Shown here: positions 62,390-64,000 of the stretch, in pieces | How positions within the stretch are numbered: position 1 is the stretch's first letter | How the letters are laid out: every line of letters starts with the position of its first letter | Origin: an uncultured Maribacter sp. | GTDB taxonomy: Bacteria; Bacteroidota; Bacteroidia; Flavobacteriales; Flavobacteriaceae | Assembly: GCA_947498505.1 (NCBI GenBank) | Contig: CANMKG010000005.1 | Span: 186,001-250,000 of the forward strand | Direction of reading: 5' to 3' | Length of the DNA: 64,000 nucleotides | The notes under the pieces: generated by a model | Told to the model about the DNA's origin: nothing | Databases searched by the model: none | The model's input: the letters and a program-made list of their open reading frames with translations, nothing else | Translations under genes and position numbers: made by a program

Positions 62390-64000
62390 TTATTTAGGCG
62401 TTATAACGATTTCCGCTCCTTTTTCTATTTTAATTTCAAAAATACCATCGCCCATAATTCTAATTTCTCCCAAACCTTCTGCTATTGTTGGGTTTATCAT
62501 ATCGGTTTTAAGTTGGCAAGGTTCACCTGCAAGACTTTTTAAGCGAATAGATGCTGTAATCCCTTTTATGCGTTTCGCACTTACCAAAAAAGCTCCTTGG
62601 GCTCGTAAGTTTTTGAAAGTTATATCTTTCCATTTGTCTGGTATGGCCGGGAATACTCTAATTGTATTCTCCCAATCTTGTAATAGCATGGTTTGCAGTC
62701 CGTTGGCTATAGAAAGAGAGGCTTCTATACATGGAGAGCCATGCCAAAGACCGTTTGGGTGGAGGTCCGCAGCTTGTTTTTTCAACCCTTCTAAGGCCAG
62801 ATTGCCATTTCCAATAGCCGTAGCCAAGGGTACCGCATGAGTCATGACCATTGCCGGGAGCCCTGGTGTGTTGAAAAAGCGTTCTACTGAAGCGTTAAGT
62901 ACTTCCTTGGTACCGGTTTGATCTATGTTCACTTCATAAAGCGGGTAAATCATCAACAAATGGGAAGCGTGCCTATGATTTACAGGAGAGGTGGCATCCG
63001 TACCTAAACGAAAGCCACGCTCGTCAGCAGGATAATCTATCAAGCGTTCGAGAACATCCTTCCACTTGGGAATAAGAGGGTCATTAATCCCTAGTCGTTC
63101 GCAACTTTGTAATAATGTTTTACAACCCCATCGTAGTAGGCCTAAATCAAAGTTATTGTCCTCAAACGTACCTGTTTCGGGAGAGTAAGTAGGGGGCAAT
63201 CGTAACTTATTGTCCTCTTCTTTGATTAATTTTAAATAAAGGTTGATACTTTTTCGTAACAATGGGAAAAGTTTGTTTTTGAGCATTTTATCATCCATGC
63301 TATATGTATATTGCCACCAACAATTGTGGAGTACCCATGGTAGGTTTCCTACTAAATTCCAATATCGCATATCTTGGTCACGGGATCCTATCATATCTGG
63401 TGCAGTACTAAGTGCCAAAAAAGCGGAATCATCTTGCCATTCGACAGGTCGTACGTTTTTGATTAATGTCTCCCTTGCTTTAAATAATGCCTCTAGTACC
63501 TCTGCTGATTGTTCAAGTCTATTGGCCATTGGTAGCGCCCAATGCGAAGCCTGGGTGTTATAGTCATGGGTTACATAAGGCCATGAACCTCCTTGAAACC
63601 AAAGTCCTGCTGTATTGACAAAGGCGCGACCTTGTCTTGCTGTACTGCCATAGCGGTATATGGAATTCCAATATAATTTCTCCAATGCTTTATCGGGAAC
63701 AGTTACATAGCTTTTGGGATAGTAACTGTGCCACCATTGTCGATGACGTTTTGTAAGGTTTTCTTTGTTTGAATTTATGGCATTGGTTACTGATTTAACT
63801 GCTGTATCTACAGCATTATTATCTGGGTAGGTGCTGGATATGCTAACGAAAAGTGTTCGTTCTTCTTCGGTTTTTTTGATTTCAGACCACGAAGTTGCAT
63901 ACTGTCCCCCGGACAGTAGGTCTTGTTGCCAAACGTTCACTCCATTTTTTAGAATTTGTTTACCCTTAGGATTAGGTTCAAATAGCTTCAGGGTTTCGGC
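62390..64000 (-). CDS. GH95-like glycoside hydrolase, partial (start beyond right edge)
   Basis: The frame stays open through the right edge (about 536 codons visible), so the N-terminus is missing. The visible part has the GH95 (alpha/alpha)6-barrel pattern: NTAGLWFQGGSWPYVTHDYNTQ, SYDYSP-like PPTYSPETGTFEDNNFD, HRHASHLLMIYPLY, and a C-terminal NGLQTMLLQDWENTIRVFPAIP. GH95 enzymes are 1,2-alpha-L-fucosidases or alpha-L-galactosidases. The catalytic Glu/Asp cannot be assigned firmly by eye. Together with the sulfatase it points to use of sulfated algal glycans. Confidence 0.78.
   Translation of the reverse strand, partial: AETLKLFEPNPKGKQILKNGVNVWQQDLLSGGQYATSWSEIKKTEEERTLFVSISSTYPDNNAVDTAVKSVTNAINSNKENLTKRHRQWWHSYYPKSYVTVPDKALEKLYWNSIYRYGSTARQGRAFVNTAGLWFQGGSWPYVTHDYNTQASHWALPMANRLEQSAEVLEALFKARETLIKNVRPVEWQDDSAFLALSTAPDMIGSRDQDMRYWNLVGNLPWVLHNCWWQYTYSMDDKMLKNKLFPLLRKSINLYLKLIKEEDNKLRLPPTYSPETGTFEDNNFDLGLLRWGCKTLLQSCERLGINDPLIPKWKDVLERLIDYPADERGFRLGTDATSPVNHRHASHLLMIYPLYEVNIDQTGTKEVLNASVERFFNTPGLPAMVMTHAVPLATAIGNGNLALEGLKKQAADLHPNGLWHGSPCIEASLSIANGLQTMLLQDWENTIRVFPAIPDKWKDITFKNLRAQGAFLVSAKRIKGITASIRLKSLAGEPCQLKTDMINPTIAEGLGEIRIMGDGIFEIKIEKGAEIVITPK

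Overview
The window looks like a marine Flavobacteriaceae (Bacteroidetes) chromosome. The reasons are low GC, Bacteroidetes-type promoter boxes (TAnnTTTG about 20 bp after a TTG/TTTG), a CTnDOT-style transfer operon (TraE to TraN order), BfmA/BtgA mobilisation proteins, and a sulfatase next to a GH95-like glycosidase at the right edge. No integrase is visible. Most of the window is accessory DNA in four blocks.

Block 1 (1-20.7 kb) is an integrative conjugative element. Its cargo end carries a cyclodeaminase-like gene cut by the window edge, two small unknown genes and a SIR2-HerA anti-phage pair. Then come an amidase and the + strand transfer operon (VirB2/3/4/5/6/8/10/9 equivalents). On the - strand are a PDZ protein, a membrane PLD-like protein, a VirD4-like coupling protein, an HUH-type relaxase and BfmA. 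A candidate oriT lies upstream of the mobilisation genes, followed by a RadC-like gene and ssb.

Block 2 (21.1-37.9 kb) is one tight - strand defence operon: XRE regulator, SNF2 helicase, Eco57I/PglX-like adenine methylase, a 2104-residue YprA/DruE-like helicase with an MZB/DUF1998 cysteine motif and a nuclease-like tail, and a UvrD helicase with a RelE-like N-terminus. It is DISARM-related but not classical DISARM or BREX. It ends near a tRNA 3'-end fragment (37.84 kb). Next (37.9-41.1 kb) is an AraC-controlled cluster: c-type cytochrome, DUF1772, four-helix membrane protein, NmrA.

Block 3 (41.2-60.2 kb) is the most unusual part: an RNA-repair and ribosome-rescue island. It has a degenerate Nudix-like protein, a slipin, about 19 tRNA-like units packed tightly on the - strand, then (upstream on the same strand) a TPR protein, release factor PrfH and an RtcB ligase. 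An S24/S26-like protein, an ARPP-1-like lipoprotein, a second divergent RtcB, a CAP-domain protein, a WYL regulator and a VIT-vWA protein follow. The tRNA array is strange: five units have a 16-nt palindrome at the same place in the T-loop, two have palindromes in the D-loop, one has about 120 extra nt between D and T arms, and two near its 3' end appear circularly permuted, with closed acceptor stems. Both the array and rtcB-prfH-TPR are preceded by the same duplicated promoter, followed by a 170-210 nt leader that ends in an intrinsic terminator. This suggests shared attenuation control. My reading is that the island repairs, replaces or decoys nuclease-damaged tRNA/rRNA; that is inference.

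Block 4 (60.5-64 kb) is a polysaccharide-degradation locus: S1 sulfatase and a GH95-like enzyme cut by the right edge. A second tRNA 3'-end fragment (60.23 kb) lies between blocks 3 and 4.
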